A DNA stretch of 64,000 nucleotides from CAZMHL01 sp045605445 (GTDB lineage Bacteria > Bacillota > Clostridia > RGIG6154): the NCBI GenBank assembly GCA_045605445.1, contig JAZUPZ010000039.1, forward strand, positions 62,001-126,000, read 5' to 3'. The notes below the pieces were generated by a model. That model ran no database searches and was not told where the DNA came from. It saw only the letters and a list, made by a program, of their open reading frames with translations. This document shows positions 15,742 through 23,790 of the stretch, piece by piece; the first letter of the stretch is position 1, and the number at the start of each line of letters is the position of its first letter. The position numbers were made by a program, and so were the translations under genes.

Positions 15742-16476
15742 CTATCTGATATTATACACATTTTTTTCTTTGGATGCAAGTACTTCCACATTAAATTTTC
15801 TTTTTAATATTTCAACCAGTTTTTCAACCACAGGATTTTCTGTTTCAAAATGTCCTGCCGCAACAAGGGCAAAGCCATTTTCATCAGCATATTGAGCACG
15901 ATGATAAGACGCCTCACCTGTTAGAAAAACGTCACATAAATCCCTGTTAAGGTCAGTAACAAAACCTCCCCCGCTTCCACCGAGAACCGCAACCTTTTCA
16001 ACAATCATATCGTCTCTGCCGCAAGCTCTAACACCATTGGTGTTGAGAACAGTTTTTACTTTTGAAACAAAATCTGAAAGTGAAATTTTGTTTATTGTTC
16101 CAATTCTGATCATTCCGAAAGCTTTGATGTCGTCAAGTCCGATTTTTTCTGCAAGAACATCGTTTACTCCCCCATCAGCAGCATCAAGATTGGTATGCAG
16201 GGAATAAACGGATATATCATTTCTGATAGCCTTTATCAGGAGGTCGTCATTTATTTTATTGAGCGGTTTGAAAATAACGGGATGATGAGTTATAATCAGG
16301 TCTACTTCGTTTTCAATCGCCTCTTTAAGAACTTCATCGTTCAAATCAAGTGTTACGAGAATTTTTTTTACATCATAATGTGATTTTCCCACCAAGAGAC
16401 CTACGTTATCCCATTCTTCAGCAAGTTCAGATGGGGCAAAATCTTCTAAAAATGAAATGATTTCAGCAACTTTCAT
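15742..16476 (-). CDS. Nif3-like dinuclear metal centre protein
   Basis: A 244-residue member of the NIF3/YqfO (DUF34) family, often annotated as GTP cyclohydrolase 1 type 2. Metal ligands are visible as THHPVIF (His pair), HTNLDAADGG (His and Asp) and the C-terminal AGHFETE (His and Glu). The N-terminus EEWDNVGLLVG is the family signature. The biochemical role is unsettled. It overlaps the 3' end of trmK by 14 bases, the same pairing as yqfN-yqfO in Bacillus. Its 3' end carries the rnpB promoter. Confidence 0.93.
   Translation of the reverse strand: MKVAEIISFLEDFAPSELAEEWDNVGLLVGKSHYDVKKILVTLDLNDEVLKEAIENEVDLIITHHPVIFKPLNKINDDLLIKAIRNDISVYSLHTNLDAADGGVNDVLAEKIGLDDIKAFGMIRIGTINKISLSDFVSKVKTVLNTNGVRACGRDDMIVEKVAVLGGSGGGFVTDLNRDLCDVFLTGEASYHRAQYADENGFALVAAGHFETENPVVEKLVEILKRKFNVEVLASKEKNVYNIR
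15751..15779 (-). promoter_or_regulatory. Sigma-A promoter for rnpB, inside the nif3 3' end
   Basis: TTGCAT (15774-15779), a 17-bp spacer and TATAAT (15751-15756) on the minus strand. The site overlaps the last ~12 codons of nif3, and the predicted transcript start is about 8 bases before the P1 helix. Confidence 0.75.
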
Positions 16477-17134
16477 ATTTATCCTCCAAAAATTTTATCA
16501 ATTCCAGATAATCATTGTATTTGTTATCATTTTTTTCTATACCTTTTACTTCATTCTTAAGTTTGTTTAACAACTTTTCAAGATACATTCTCAGAGAACT
16601 GATTTCATCATTAAGAATTTTGTCGGAAATGTACCGTTCTTTAAATGAAATTGTATAAGGAACATCAAAAACTGCTTTTATTATCAAATAAACTTTATTT
16701 TTTTCGCTTACTAATTTTTCCTCAACAATCCGGTAACCTCTTTTGGAAAGATAAACTTTTAACTCCTCCGTTCCTGTCATAGGTTGTAAAATAAGTTCTT
16801 TTGCGTAACACGCAATTTCAAAAGAATCTTCAAGAATTTTTGAAATCAACTCGCCACCCATTCCGGCTATTACAACAGATTCGCATTCATCTTTTTCAAG
16901 ACCTTTAAGACCGTCACACACTTTTGTTGAAATAAAATCTTCAAGTCCGTGTTTACGAACATTCATTTCACAAGTTTTTGCAGGACCTTCATTTATGTCG
17001 CAAGCAACAACATAATCACACATATTGTTTTTCACAAGGTACACCGGAATTTTCCCATGATCTGTACCTATATCAGCAACTCTTCTGAATTTAACCATAC
17101 CTGCTATGGCATTTAATCTTGGGGTAAGTTTCAT
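16463..17134 (-). CDS. trmK: tRNA (adenine22-N1)-methyltransferase TrmK
   Basis: A 223-residue SAM-dependent enzyme that makes m1A22 in tRNA. The Rossmann motif VADIGTDHGKIPVYLV and the catalytic-region motif VIAGMGGELISKIL match TrmK/YqfN, with the QPMTGTEELKVYL segment and a C-terminal coiled coil. The frame extends to 17146, but ATG 17134 (MKLTPRL) follows GGAG with 6-base spacing and gives the family N-terminus. It is the first gene of the trmK-nif3 operon, from a consensus promoter upstream. Confidence 0.94.
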   Translation of the reverse strand: MKLTPRLNAIAGMVKFRRVADIGTDHGKIPVYLVKNNMCDYVVACDINEGPAKTCEMNVRKHGLEDFISTKVCDGLKGLEKDECESVVIAGMGGELISKILEDSFEIACYAKELILQPMTGTEELKVYLSKRGYRIVEEKLVSEKNKVYLIIKAVFDVPYTISFKERYISDKILNDEISSLRMYLEKLLNKLKNEVKGIEKNDNKYNDYLELIKFLEDKYESC

Positions 17135-17199
17135 ATATAGCTCCATAATTGTTTAAAATTAGTTCCCGGGTGAGAATTCAGACAAATTATCACATAACA

Positions 17200-17228
17200 A
17201 TTATAAATTAAATACACAAAAGTGTCAA
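17200..17228 (-). promoter_or_regulatory. Sigma-A promoter for trmK-nif3
   Basis: Consensus TTGACA (17223-17228), a 17-bp spacer and TATAAT (17200-17205) on the minus strand, directly after the nagB terminator. Confidence 0.85.
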
Positions 17229-17253
17229 CAAAAAAACTGCCCGAAGGCAGTTT
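17229..17253 (-). terminator. Rho-independent terminator after nagB
   Basis: An 8-bp perfect stem (17234-17241 with 17246-17253) closed by a stable UUCG tetraloop and followed by a T7 tract on the minus strand. Confidence 0.95.
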
Positions 17254-17255
17254 CT

Positions 17256-17987
17256 CTATTTATTGCAACCGTAAGCTTCCTCATCGCAGATAAGAATTAC
17301 ATCCGAATGTGTTTTCAACATAGTTGCAGGACTTGATGTGGAAATATTTTCATCCATCAGTTCTGCCACCGCTTCGTGTTTTTCTTTACCGTTGGCCAGT
17401 ATAAGTATTTTTTTTGCATTAAGAATGTCTGTAATTCCCATTGTTAACGCGTATTTTGGCACATCTTCTGATTTTTCAAAAAACCTTGAATTTGCTTTTA
17501 TTGTATCTTCTTTTAATTCTGTCAAATGAGTGTTTGAATTAAGGTTATCTCCCGGTTCGTTAAAGCCTATATGGCCATTTCTGCCTATACCGAGAATCTG
17601 AAGATCTATCCCACCGCTCTTTCTGATAGTTTCCTGATATTCTTCGCATTCACGCTCAGTATTATCTGTTTCGCCATTTAAAATATGAACATTATTTACG
17701 TTAATATTTATGCGTGAAAAAAGGTTCTCGTACATAAAAGAGTAATAACTGTTAGGGTCGGTTCTTTTTATAGGATAATATTCATCTAAGTTAAATGTAG
17801 TTACTTGTGAAAAGTCTACATCACCACTTTTGCATTTATCCACAAGCAATTCATACATTCCGACCGGAGTCGAGCCGGTAGGAAGTCCAAGTACACTATC
17901 GGGTTTTAATGTTAACTGTGCAACAACAAGTTCTGCTGCTTTTTCAGACATTTCCTCATAATTTTTGCAAACTATTGTTCGTATCAT
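17256..17987 (-). CDS. nagB: Glucosamine-6-phosphate deaminase
   Basis: A 243-residue enzyme that converts glucosamine 6-phosphate to fructose 6-phosphate and ammonia. Key motifs are GLPTGSTPVGMYE (phosphate loop), FNLDEYYPI (catalytic Asp of the DEY motif) and LGIGRNGHIGFNEPG (catalytic His/Glu loop). Length and order match NagB. Its ATG overlaps the nahK stop (ATGA), so the two genes are translationally coupled and form an amino-sugar operon. No nagA is adjacent, so N-acetylglucosamine deacetylation must be encoded elsewhere. Confidence 0.97.
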   Translation of the reverse strand: MIRTIVCKNYEEMSEKAAELVVAQLTLKPDSVLGLPTGSTPVGMYELLVDKCKSGDVDFSQVTTFNLDEYYPIKRTDPNSYYSFMYENLFSRININVNNVHILNGETDNTERECEEYQETIRKSGGIDLQILGIGRNGHIGFNEPGDNLNSNTHLTELKEDTIKANSRFFEKSEDVPKYALTMGITDILNAKKILILANGKEKHEAVAELMDENISTSSPATMLKTHSDVILICDEEAYGCNK

Positions 17988-19063
17988 TCTATCATTCCTT
18001 TGATTATTTTTTTAAGTTCATCTTCAATTTGGGAAATCTCCCTTACCAATTTGAATTGATTTCTCGCTCTGTCAAGGTTGTGGTTTTCCCTGTGAATTTT
18101 AAAATAAGTATCTCCGTTAATATAATCTGTAAGAAATCTGATTCCACATTCATATGTCATTAGTTTTACAGAAAAAGGCAGTAACTCGATTTCTGTTTCA
18201 GTAAGGAAGTTTTTCATTTCACTAAGGTAACCAAGTGCAAAGCTTTCAAAAGCATCCTTTCTAAACATAACTTTATCAAGTTCTGTTTCATCTTCAGAAG
18301 CAGTAGATCCGGCAACTCTGAGCGCATCTCCAAAATCATAAAGCATACTTCCAGGCATAACTGTGTCGAGATCAATTACACAAACAGCCTCATTGGTTTT
18401 CATATCAAATAAAACATTGTTAATTTTAGTATCATTATGAGAAACCCTTACAGGTACGTTTTTAGATTCAATGGCTTTGATTACTGTATCTGCATATTTT
18501 TCGCCTTCAAGTGCAAATTCTATTTCTTCTTTTACTGATGACACTCTTTTACAAGCATCGTCTTTTATCGCTTTTTTTAAAGCCGCAACCCTTTCGGGAG
18601 TATTATGAAAATCTTTAATTGTTTCGTAAAGATTTTCAACAGGATATTCATCAAGCATCTTCTGAAAACGACCGAAAGCTTTACCAAAACTTTCAAGTTC
18701 TGTTAAGCTTGCATTAAATTCAATAGTTTTTGTATCATCTATGAATTTATAAACCCTGAAAGCATTGTTGTCATTGTATTTGTAGTAATTCTTTCCATCA
18801 GCTGTTTTAATAACAGTAAGTGTTTCGCGCTCAGGATTTCCGGAATTGTCTTGAATTTTCTTCTTGAGAAAACTAGTGACATTTTCAATATTTGCCATAA
18901 GCTCTTCAGGTTTTTTGAAGATTTCTGTATTTATTCTTTGAAGAATGTATTTAGGAGATTCAGTACAGTATGTATCATTAATATGACCATTACCAAATTC
19001 TTTTATTTCGGAACTTATATTAAATTTGCTCAATATTTCGTTTGGATTGAAAGACTTTTTCAT
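17984..19063 (-). CDS. N-acetylhexosamine 1-kinase-like APH-fold sugar kinase
   Basis: A 359-residue protein of the aminoglycoside phosphotransferase fold. The catalytic loop is VSHNDTKINNVLFD, and the DFG-like metal loop reads CVIDLDTVMPGSMLYDFGD; both match the NahK (LnpB) family, which phosphorylates GlcNAc or GalNAc at C1 in mucin and milk-glycan use. Start at ATG 19063, 6 bases past GAGG. Coupling to nagB (4-base overlap) supports an amino-sugar substrate. The fold is shared with homoserine and choline kinases and with antibiotic-resistance enzymes, but the sequence favours NahK. Confidence 0.8.
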   Translation of the reverse strand: MKKSFNPNEILSKFNISSEIKEFGNGHINDTYCTESPKYILQRINTEIFKKPEELMANIENVTSFLKKKIQDNSGNPERETLTVIKTADGKNYYKYNDNNAFRVYKFIDDTKTIEFNASLTELESFGKAFGRFQKMLDEYPVENLYETIKDFHNTPERVAALKKAIKDDACKRVSSVKEEIEFALEGEKYADTVIKAIESKNVPVRVSHNDTKINNVLFDMKTNEAVCVIDLDTVMPGSMLYDFGDALRVAGSTASEDETELDKVMFRKDAFESFALGYLSEMKNFLTETEIELLPFSVKLMTYECGIRFLTDYINGDTYFKIHRENHNLDRARNQFKLVREISQIEDELKKIIKGMIE

Positions 19064-19093
19064 AGTTGACCTCATTTATTATATATATTATGT

Positions 19094-19122
19094 ATTATAC
19101 ACTTTACCAAAAAACAAATCAA
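19094..19122 (-). promoter_or_regulatory. Sigma-A promoter for nahK-nagB
   Basis: TTGATT (19117-19122), a 17-bp spacer and TATAAT (19094-19099) on the minus strand, 30 bases before the nahK ATG. Confidence 0.8.
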
Positions 19123-19153
19123 TATATAATCAGTCTGTTTTTATATATTTTCA

Positions 19154-19192
19154 GACTAAAAAAAGAACCGCAAAGCGGTTCTTTTTTTAGTC
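19154..19192 (-). terminator. Terminator after the Kef-type antiporter
   Basis: An 18-bp inverted repeat (19154-19171 with 19175-19192) whose GC core is GAACCGC/GCGGTTC, flanked by A7 and T7 runs. It overlaps the last codons of the antiporter gene. Confidence 0.92.
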
Positions 19193-20476
19193 TTTATTGG
19201 CTTCTTTCAGTTTAGTATGTCTTCTCATTTTAACATGTTCAGGCATTGGTTTAATATCGCCTGCAGCTGTAAGTGCCATTCTTGTAAATACCGGTCCGAA
19301 CAATTCATAAACTAAAACAGCAAACAGGGTAATATTTCTCACCAGGTTGCCCTGTTCTCCTATTTGCATAGCTGTTGCACACATGCCAAGAGCAACCCCG
19401 GCCTGAGGTAGTAAGGTAATACCAAGATATTTACAAATTTCAGGCGAACATCTGGTAAATTTTGCACTGGAAAATGCACCAAAATACTTACCAAGAGAAC
19501 GGAAAACAATATAAACAAGACCTATGCATACAATTGCAACATCTGTAAATACATTTAATTCAAGTTCTGCGCCGCTTATTACAAAGAATAAAGCAAATAA
19601 TGGCGAAGTCCATTTATCAGCCCTGGACATAAGGTCATCAGCCAATGGACATATGTTATCAAATATTGTACCAAGCATCATACAAACAAGAAGTGATGAA
19701 AAACTGATATGCACAGGTCCGATGTAAAAGTCCAGCATAGCAAGCGAGGCTGTCAAAAAAACAAAAGCAATGGTAAGATTCAATCTGTTTGTATTTGAAT
19801 TAAACAATTTTTCCAGCTGAGTAAGTATCCATCCCATAATTGAGCCAAGCAGTAACGAACATACAATTTCAACTAAAGGATTTACTATTATGGAAATCAA
19901 GTCAACAGTACCGACTACAAGTGTTTTGGCAATTCCAAAAGAAACAGCAAAAACGATAAGACCAACAGCGTCATCAAGTGCTACAATTGGCAAAAGAAGA
20001 TCAGTCAAAGGACCTTTTGCTTTATACTGTCTTACAACCATAAGAGTTGCTGCAGGAGCTGTTGCAGTAGCAATTGCTCCCAAGATTATAAGCTGAGGAA
20101 CGGTCAACTTATCAGGAATAATAATATGTACAACAAGTAATGCCAAATCAACAAATAAAGTTGCAACTATTGCCTGAAAAACTCCTATAACAAATGCCTG
20201 CTTTCCCGTTTTTTTCAGTTCACTTAATTTGAATTCACTTCCTATAGAAAAAGCGATAAAGCCAAGCGCTACTTCAGATACGAGCGACAATGCCACTACA
20301 GCTTCTGAGGAATTAAAACCTAAACCATTAATTCCTAAAGCTCCTAGGCAATAAGGTCCGATAAGCACCCCTGCAATAAGATATGCGGTAACAGACGGCA
20401 ATTTCAAAGGTTTAAACGCCCTTGTCATAAGAAGCCCTGCTAAAAGTGCTATTGATACTGTCAATAATGTGTTCAT
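19187..20476 (-). CDS. Kef-type cation:proton antiporter (CPA2 family)
   Basis: A 429-residue integral membrane protein with about 12-13 hydrophobic helices and the Na_H_Exchanger domain. The N-terminal LKLPSVTAYLIAGVLIGPY and the ion-binding region ATATAPAATLMVVRQY followed by IVALDDAVGLIVF (the Asp-Asp of CPA exchangers) are clear. No RCK/TrkA-N domain follows, so it is a short form without the KefB/C nucleotide-binding regulator. The likely role is Na+ or K+/H+ exchange for pH or ion balance. It is a single gene with its own promoter and terminator. Confidence 0.88.
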   Translation of the reverse strand: MNTLLTVSIALLAGLLMTRAFKPLKLPSVTAYLIAGVLIGPYCLGALGINGLGFNSSEAVVALSLVSEVALGFIAFSIGSEFKLSELKKTGKQAFVIGVFQAIVATLFVDLALLVVHIIIPDKLTVPQLIILGAIATATAPAATLMVVRQYKAKGPLTDLLLPIVALDDAVGLIVFAVSFGIAKTLVVGTVDLISIIVNPLVEIVCSLLLGSIMGWILTQLEKLFNSNTNRLNLTIAFVFLTASLAMLDFYIGPVHISFSSLLVCMMLGTIFDNICPLADDLMSRADKWTSPLFALFFVISGAELELNVFTDVAIVCIGLVYIVFRSLGKYFGAFSSAKFTRCSPEICKYLGITLLPQAGVALGMCATAMQIGEQGNLVRNITLFAVLVYELFGPVFTRMALTAAGDIKPMPEHVKMRRHTKLKEANKD

Positions 20477-20518
20477 AACTACACTTCTTTCTTTAAATCA
20501 AACTTCGAAATCCATAAT

Positions 20519-20547
20519 AGGATATAACAAAACACAAAATTTGTCAA
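20519..20547 (-). promoter_or_regulatory. Probable promoter for the antiporter gene
   Basis: TTGACA (20542-20547), a 17-bp spacer and TATCCT (20519-20524) on the minus strand. The -35 is consensus and the -10 is weak. It lies 15 bases from the stop of the upstream HAD gene. Confidence 0.6.
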
Positions 20548-20561
20548 TAATATTACAAAAA

Positions 20562-21284
20562 TTAAAGTAAAAATTTTAATTTTTCTGACAGTGTGGTATA
20601 GTCATCAATTTCAACAAAATTGAAATCAGAAATATAAACTGATTCGTCATTTCCACCTTGACCGTAGTCGTCTCCAACGTAAACAACTTCATCGTGGGCT
20701 ATATTATTATCTTTACAATACAAAGATAGTGCATATGCTTTATCATATGGCGCCGGAGCCATGTCAAAAGATGATGAACCACCGACAAAAACAACATAAT
20801 CACTGAATTTTTCTTTTACTTCTGCATAAAATTTACGTCTTTTTGAACGATCCGGGTCAAAAGCAAGTTTATCTTCCTGTTTTGCTTTTGTTCCAAGCAG
20901 AGGGAAAGTTATGCATCCTGAGGGGTGATATTCAACATTGTCCCCCGCAAAATCAGTATAATTATATTTTTCTCTAAAATATGTAATTTTTTCTTCAATT
21001 GTTTTTTTATCAACAGACAATTCTTCATTTCTTACAATAACAATGTCTTTAAGGTTATCGTTATATTCGGCATACTGCATACCGTAATTTCCGATAATAT
21101 CTATAGGAAACTTATCCATCTGCTCAAATATTCTTCTGCAGGTACCTGCACCAACCATAAGCAATTTATAGTTCTCTTTTAGTTTGTTTAGAACTGCTTT
21201 ATTTTCATCACTAAGTTTTGTTTTATGTTGTGTTAATGTTCCGTCAAGATCAAAAGCCACAAGTTTTATTTTATTTTTATCCAT
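20562..21284 (-). CDS. HAD-IIB hydrolase resembling eukaryotic-type phosphomannomutase
   Basis: A 240-residue HAD-superfamily protein. Motif I is AFDLDGTLT (catalytic Asp pair) and the metal motif is YVGDDYGQGGNDESVY. The cap region GCITFPLLGT, then DPDRSKRRKFY, then FVGGSSSFDMAPAPYDKAYAL follows the eukaryotic/protist PMM pattern (NVSPIGR, KF, GGQISFDVFPxGWDK, GGND). PMM interconverts mannose 6- and 1-phosphates; distant relatives are sugar-phosphate phosphatases. Several PMM-specific substrate residues differ, so a phosphatase role is as likely. It follows araM by 13 bases in one operon, apparently under the divergent DeoR regulator. Confidence 0.65.
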   Translation of the reverse strand: MDKNKIKLVAFDLDGTLTQHKTKLSDENKAVLNKLKENYKLLMVGAGTCRRIFEQMDKFPIDIIGNYGMQYAEYNDNLKDIVIVRNEELSVDKKTIEEKITYFREKYNYTDFAGDNVEYHPSGCITFPLLGTKAKQEDKLAFDPDRSKRRKFYAEVKEKFSDYVVFVGGSSSFDMAPAPYDKAYALSLYCKDNNIAHDEVVYVGDDYGQGGNDESVYISDFNFVEIDDYTTLSEKLKFLL

Positions 21285-21297
21285 AATTTTACCTCCT

Positions 21298-22551
21298 TTA
21301 AAAGTACAGATAATTCAGCCAAAGAACACTATATCTGTCTTTTAAATCTTTAGCATATAAAATTGCATCACTAATTTTCTTTTCTCCATAAAGCTTTGTA
21401 AATTCATTATAATCAAGTCCAACCTTATTTAACATTTGAATAAATTCTTCCGGCTTTGGAGCATCATTTAACAAATCAATAATTTGTTGCCATTTATCAT
21501 TTATGATTGCAACGTCATCCTGTTCATACCAACCAAGACAGTCCTGGAGTTTTATAACACCATCAGCAGCCTCTGTATAGACCCTTTTAATTTCCGACAA
21601 CCATTTCTCACGATTAAACATTCTTTCGTGAGGTTTTGAACTGATAATTTTTTCTCTTATTTCAGACGTAACCACTGCAGAATAGGCAACGTCTATACCA
21701 TGCGGGAAATATTTTTCTTTGTTTAAAATACCGGTAATTTCAAAAAAATGAGAAAGATGATGCTCACTTCCCGAAGCAGGTCTGGAACAGTCTACGTAGC
21801 TCATAGCTATTCCGACAACAACAAGAGCCTCCATTAAAGCAGCTACTGTATTTTCGTCTCTGTTTTTTACACCTTCCGAAAGTTGTTTGACTTTTTCTGC
21901 TGATTCAAATGTAATATCATATACTTTTTGGCAGAAATACTCATTATTTATCAGTGCGCTGAGCTTCCAGTCATTTAAGCATGAATATTTGCCGATAATA
22001 TCACCATATCCTGCCTGGAGCATTTCCATCGGAGCATTTTTAAGAACTATAGTGTCAGCAACAATTGCCTTTGGCGGACGAGCATTTAAAGTAACCTTCA
22101 TATCGTTAAGTATAAGTGCAGAACCAACCGAAGCATAACCATCCATAGATGTCGCTGTTGCAACAATAAAATAATACAGATTATTTTTAAAGCTTACATA
22201 TTTACAAAGGTCATTTATAACTCCGGAACCTACACCTATAATAAGATCAGTTTCAGCTGTAATTTTAGATCCAATAATTGCAATGCTTTTTTCATTTGGA
22301 ATTACAAGTTCACCGTCTTCATTTAAAATAAGGTTTGTGTCAATTTTATTTTTTAATACTGAAAAAACTTTTTTTCCGCAAACTTCATATGTATTCCCAT
22401 CTGACACCAGAACAATATGTTTATATGCCTCACATATTTCAGAAAGCTTTTCAATTACACCATTTCCTATTTCTACGAAATCAATCGGGCAAGAGTGTTT
22501 TTTACCACAATTGCAATCATCAATTCCTTTTAATAAATTTTTAAGTTCCAT
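21298..22551 (-). CDS. araM: sn-Glycerol-1-phosphate dehydrogenase (AraM/EgsA family)
   Basis: A 417-residue metal- and NAD(P)H-dependent dehydrogenase of the iron-containing alcohol dehydrogenase fold, related to archaeal G1P dehydrogenase and Bacillus AraM. The dinucleotide loop is IIGVGSGVINDLCK. The metal ligands are the Asp in AGYGDIIGKYS, a His in GSEHHLSHF and a His in FPHGIDVA. AraM reduces dihydroxyacetone phosphate to sn-glycerol 1-phosphate, the archaeal stereoisomer, which some Firmicutes use for special lipids. Start at ATG 22551 behind AGGA; an upstream TTG at 22575 is less likely. It heads the araM-HAD operon. Confidence 0.9.
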   Translation of the reverse strand: MELKNLLKGIDDCNCGKKHSCPIDFVEIGNGVIEKLSEICEAYKHIVLVSDGNTYEVCGKKVFSVLKNKIDTNLILNEDGELVIPNEKSIAIIGSKITAETDLIIGVGSGVINDLCKYVSFKNNLYYFIVATATSMDGYASVGSALILNDMKVTLNARPPKAIVADTIVLKNAPMEMLQAGYGDIIGKYSCLNDWKLSALINNEYFCQKVYDITFESAEKVKQLSEGVKNRDENTVAALMEALVVVGIAMSYVDCSRPASGSEHHLSHFFEITGILNKEKYFPHGIDVAYSAVVTSEIREKIISSKPHERMFNREKWLSEIKRVYTEAADGVIKLQDCLGWYEQDDVAIINDKWQQIIDLLNDAPKPEEFIQMLNKVGLDYNEFTKLYGEKKISDAILYAKDLKDRYSVLWLNYLYF

Positions 22552-22594
22552 AAATTTTATCCTTTCTATTGACAAAAAATATTTTCATAAATAT

Positions 22595-22623
22595 AATATA
22601 AAACAATCAAATATGATTGTCAA
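22595..22623 (-). promoter_or_regulatory. araM promoter with operator in the spacer
   Basis: On the minus strand, TTGACA (22618-22623), a 17-bp spacer and TATATT (22595-22600). A perfect inverted repeat ACAATCA-AATA-TGATTGT (22603-22620) fills the spacer, and a third ACAATCA half-site lies at 22646-22652 on the deoR side. This is the arrangement expected for repression by the divergent DeoR-family protein. Confidence 0.7.
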
Positions 22624-22675
22624 TCAATGGCTTATAAATTGAATAACAATCAAAAACGCTCAAATTGGTGATAAT

Positions 22676-23428
22676 ATGTTAAAAGATGAAAGATATGATA
22701 AAATACTTGAAATTCTTGAAGAAGAAACCTACACTTCGGCAGCAAGTCTGAGTAAAAGACTATTTGTAAGTTTGCCTACAATCAGAAGGGATCTCAGCGA
22801 GCTTCAAAGAAAAAATCTTATTATAAGAAGTCATGGCGGTGCAAAAAAAATCAACAGTGAACATACAGTTATGCCTGTTGATTTTAGAAAAACTCTTAAT
22901 TACAGTATAAAAAGAAAGCTTTGCAGCGAAGCAGCAAAGCTCATAAAAGATAATGATATAATTTTTATCGATGCTTCAACAACTGCTGTACATATTGCCG
23001 AATACATTTCTACTAAAAAAACTGTTACTGTTATAACGAACAGTATACCTCTTTCTTTAAACTTAAGCAAAAAAGGAATAAAAACCTTTTCCACCGGTGG
23101 CGAAATTCAGGAAAAATCTCTTGGTTATGCCGGAAGTTATGCAGAGGATTTTGTCAAAAATTTCAATATTGACATTATGTTCTTTTCTTCTTATGGTATA
23201 AATAACCAGGGTAATATAGTCGATGCTTCCCTACCCGAAACAACATTACGAAAAGTTGTTGCAAAACAATCAAATAAAACAGTTTTCTTATGTGACAGTT
23301 CAAAATTCTACATGTCTGCCCCTTATAATGTTATGTCAGTCGAAGACGTAGACTGTGTTATAACAGATGTAAATAAGCCCGAAGAATTACTACCTGAAAT
23401 CAATGGAAGTAAATTTATAGTAATATAA
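22676..23428 (+). CDS. DeoR-family transcriptional regulator
   Basis: A 250-residue regulator with an N-terminal DeoR winged helix-turn-helix (YDKILEILEEETYTSAASLS, then FVSLPTIRRDLSELQ) and a C-terminal DeoRC sugar-phosphate sensing domain (IDASTTAVHIAEYI, VITNSIPLSLNL, FLCDSSKF). Such proteins repress sugar-use operons and are released by a phosphorylated sugar. It is divergent from araM across a 124-bp region that carries a repeated ACAATCA motif, so it probably controls araM-HAD and itself. GGTGAT precedes the ATG. The inducer is unknown; a glycerol or triose phosphate would fit the target genes. Confidence 0.9.
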   Translation: MLKDERYDKILEILEEETYTSAASLSKRLFVSLPTIRRDLSELQRKNLIIRSHGGAKKINSEHTVMPVDFRKTLNYSIKRKLCSEAAKLIKDNDIIFIDASTTAVHIAEYISTKKTVTVITNSIPLSLNLSKKGIKTFSTGGEIQEKSLGYAGSYAEDFVKNFNIDIMFFSSYGINNQGNIVDASLPETTLRKVVAKQSNKTVFLCDSSKFYMSAPYNVMSVEDVDCVITDVNKPEELLPEINGSKFIVI

Positions 23429-23444
23429 AAACTTTTCTGAGTAA

Positions 23445-23519
23445 CTAAATTAATTCACAATAAGCGTGCAAAACATCTTTGGCCGACTCAGGTAATTTAT
23501 GCACGCTTGCTCAATTTAG
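23445..23519. other. Nested inverted repeats downstream of deoR (possible structured RNA)
   Basis: A 9-bp perfect stem AAGCGTGCA/TGCACGCTT (23462-23470 with 23500-23508) is enclosed by a second 7-bp stem CTAAATT/AATTTAG (23445-23451 with 23513-23519). The 29-nt apical region is GC-richer than its surroundings. No T tract follows on either strand, so it is not a simple terminator. Function unknown. Confidence 0.4.
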
Positions 23520-23540
23520 CTCACATAAGCAAATTCATAC

Positions 23541-23578
23541 AAAAAAAGACAGATTTCATTTTGAAATCTGTCTTTTTT
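23541..23578 (-). terminator. Terminator after tRNA-Pro
   Basis: A 17-bp A/T-flanked stem (23542-23558 with 23562-23578; core GACAGATTTCA) with a T7 tract on the minus strand, directly after the tRNA CCA end. It is symmetric and may also serve the plus-strand deoR transcript. Confidence 0.9.
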
Positions 23579-23579
23579 A

Positions 23580-23655
23580 TGGTCGGAGTGACAAGACTTG
23601 AACTTGCGGCCCCCAGACCCCCAGTCTGGTGCGCTACCAGCTGCGCTACACCCCG
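23580..23655 (-). tRNA. tRNA-Pro (anticodon GGG)
   Basis: A 76-nt cloverleaf with encoded CCA. The acceptor pairs CGGGGTG with CACTCCG, the anticodon arm CCAGACTGGGGGTCTGG presents GGG, and the T loop is GTTCAAGTC. It reads CCC and CCU codons. It is transcribed alone between a promoter and a strong terminator. Confidence 0.96.
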
Positions 23656-23684
23656 ATACGTGTGATTTCTATCAACACTATGAC

Positions 23685-23713
23685 AGTATAACACAAATGC
23701 AAAATAATTTCAA
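23685..23713 (-). promoter_or_regulatory. Sigma-A promoter for tRNA-Pro
   Basis: TTGAAA (23708-23713), a 17-bp spacer and TATACT (23685-23690) on the minus strand. The -10 region resembles that of rplS (TGTGTTATACT). Confidence 0.7.
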
Positions 23714-23739
23714 CTGTTTTTTCATATTTTTTATTTTTT

Positions 23740-23772
23740 TATAAAATCAAAGCCCGGATTTCCGGGCTTTGA
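23740..23772 (-). terminator. Rho-independent terminator after the hydrogenase operon
   Basis: A perfect 12-bp stem (23747-23758 with 23761-23772; core AGCCCGGA) followed by TTTTAT on the minus strand, about 19 bases after the hydA stop. Confidence 0.92.
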
Positions 23773-23790
23773 AAATTTAAAGATACTATA

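Noticed and set aside
17984..19063. Aminoglycoside resistance gene
   Set aside because: The APH fold is shared, but the HNDTKINNV and DLDTVMPG motifs and coupling to nagB indicate an amino-sugar kinase.
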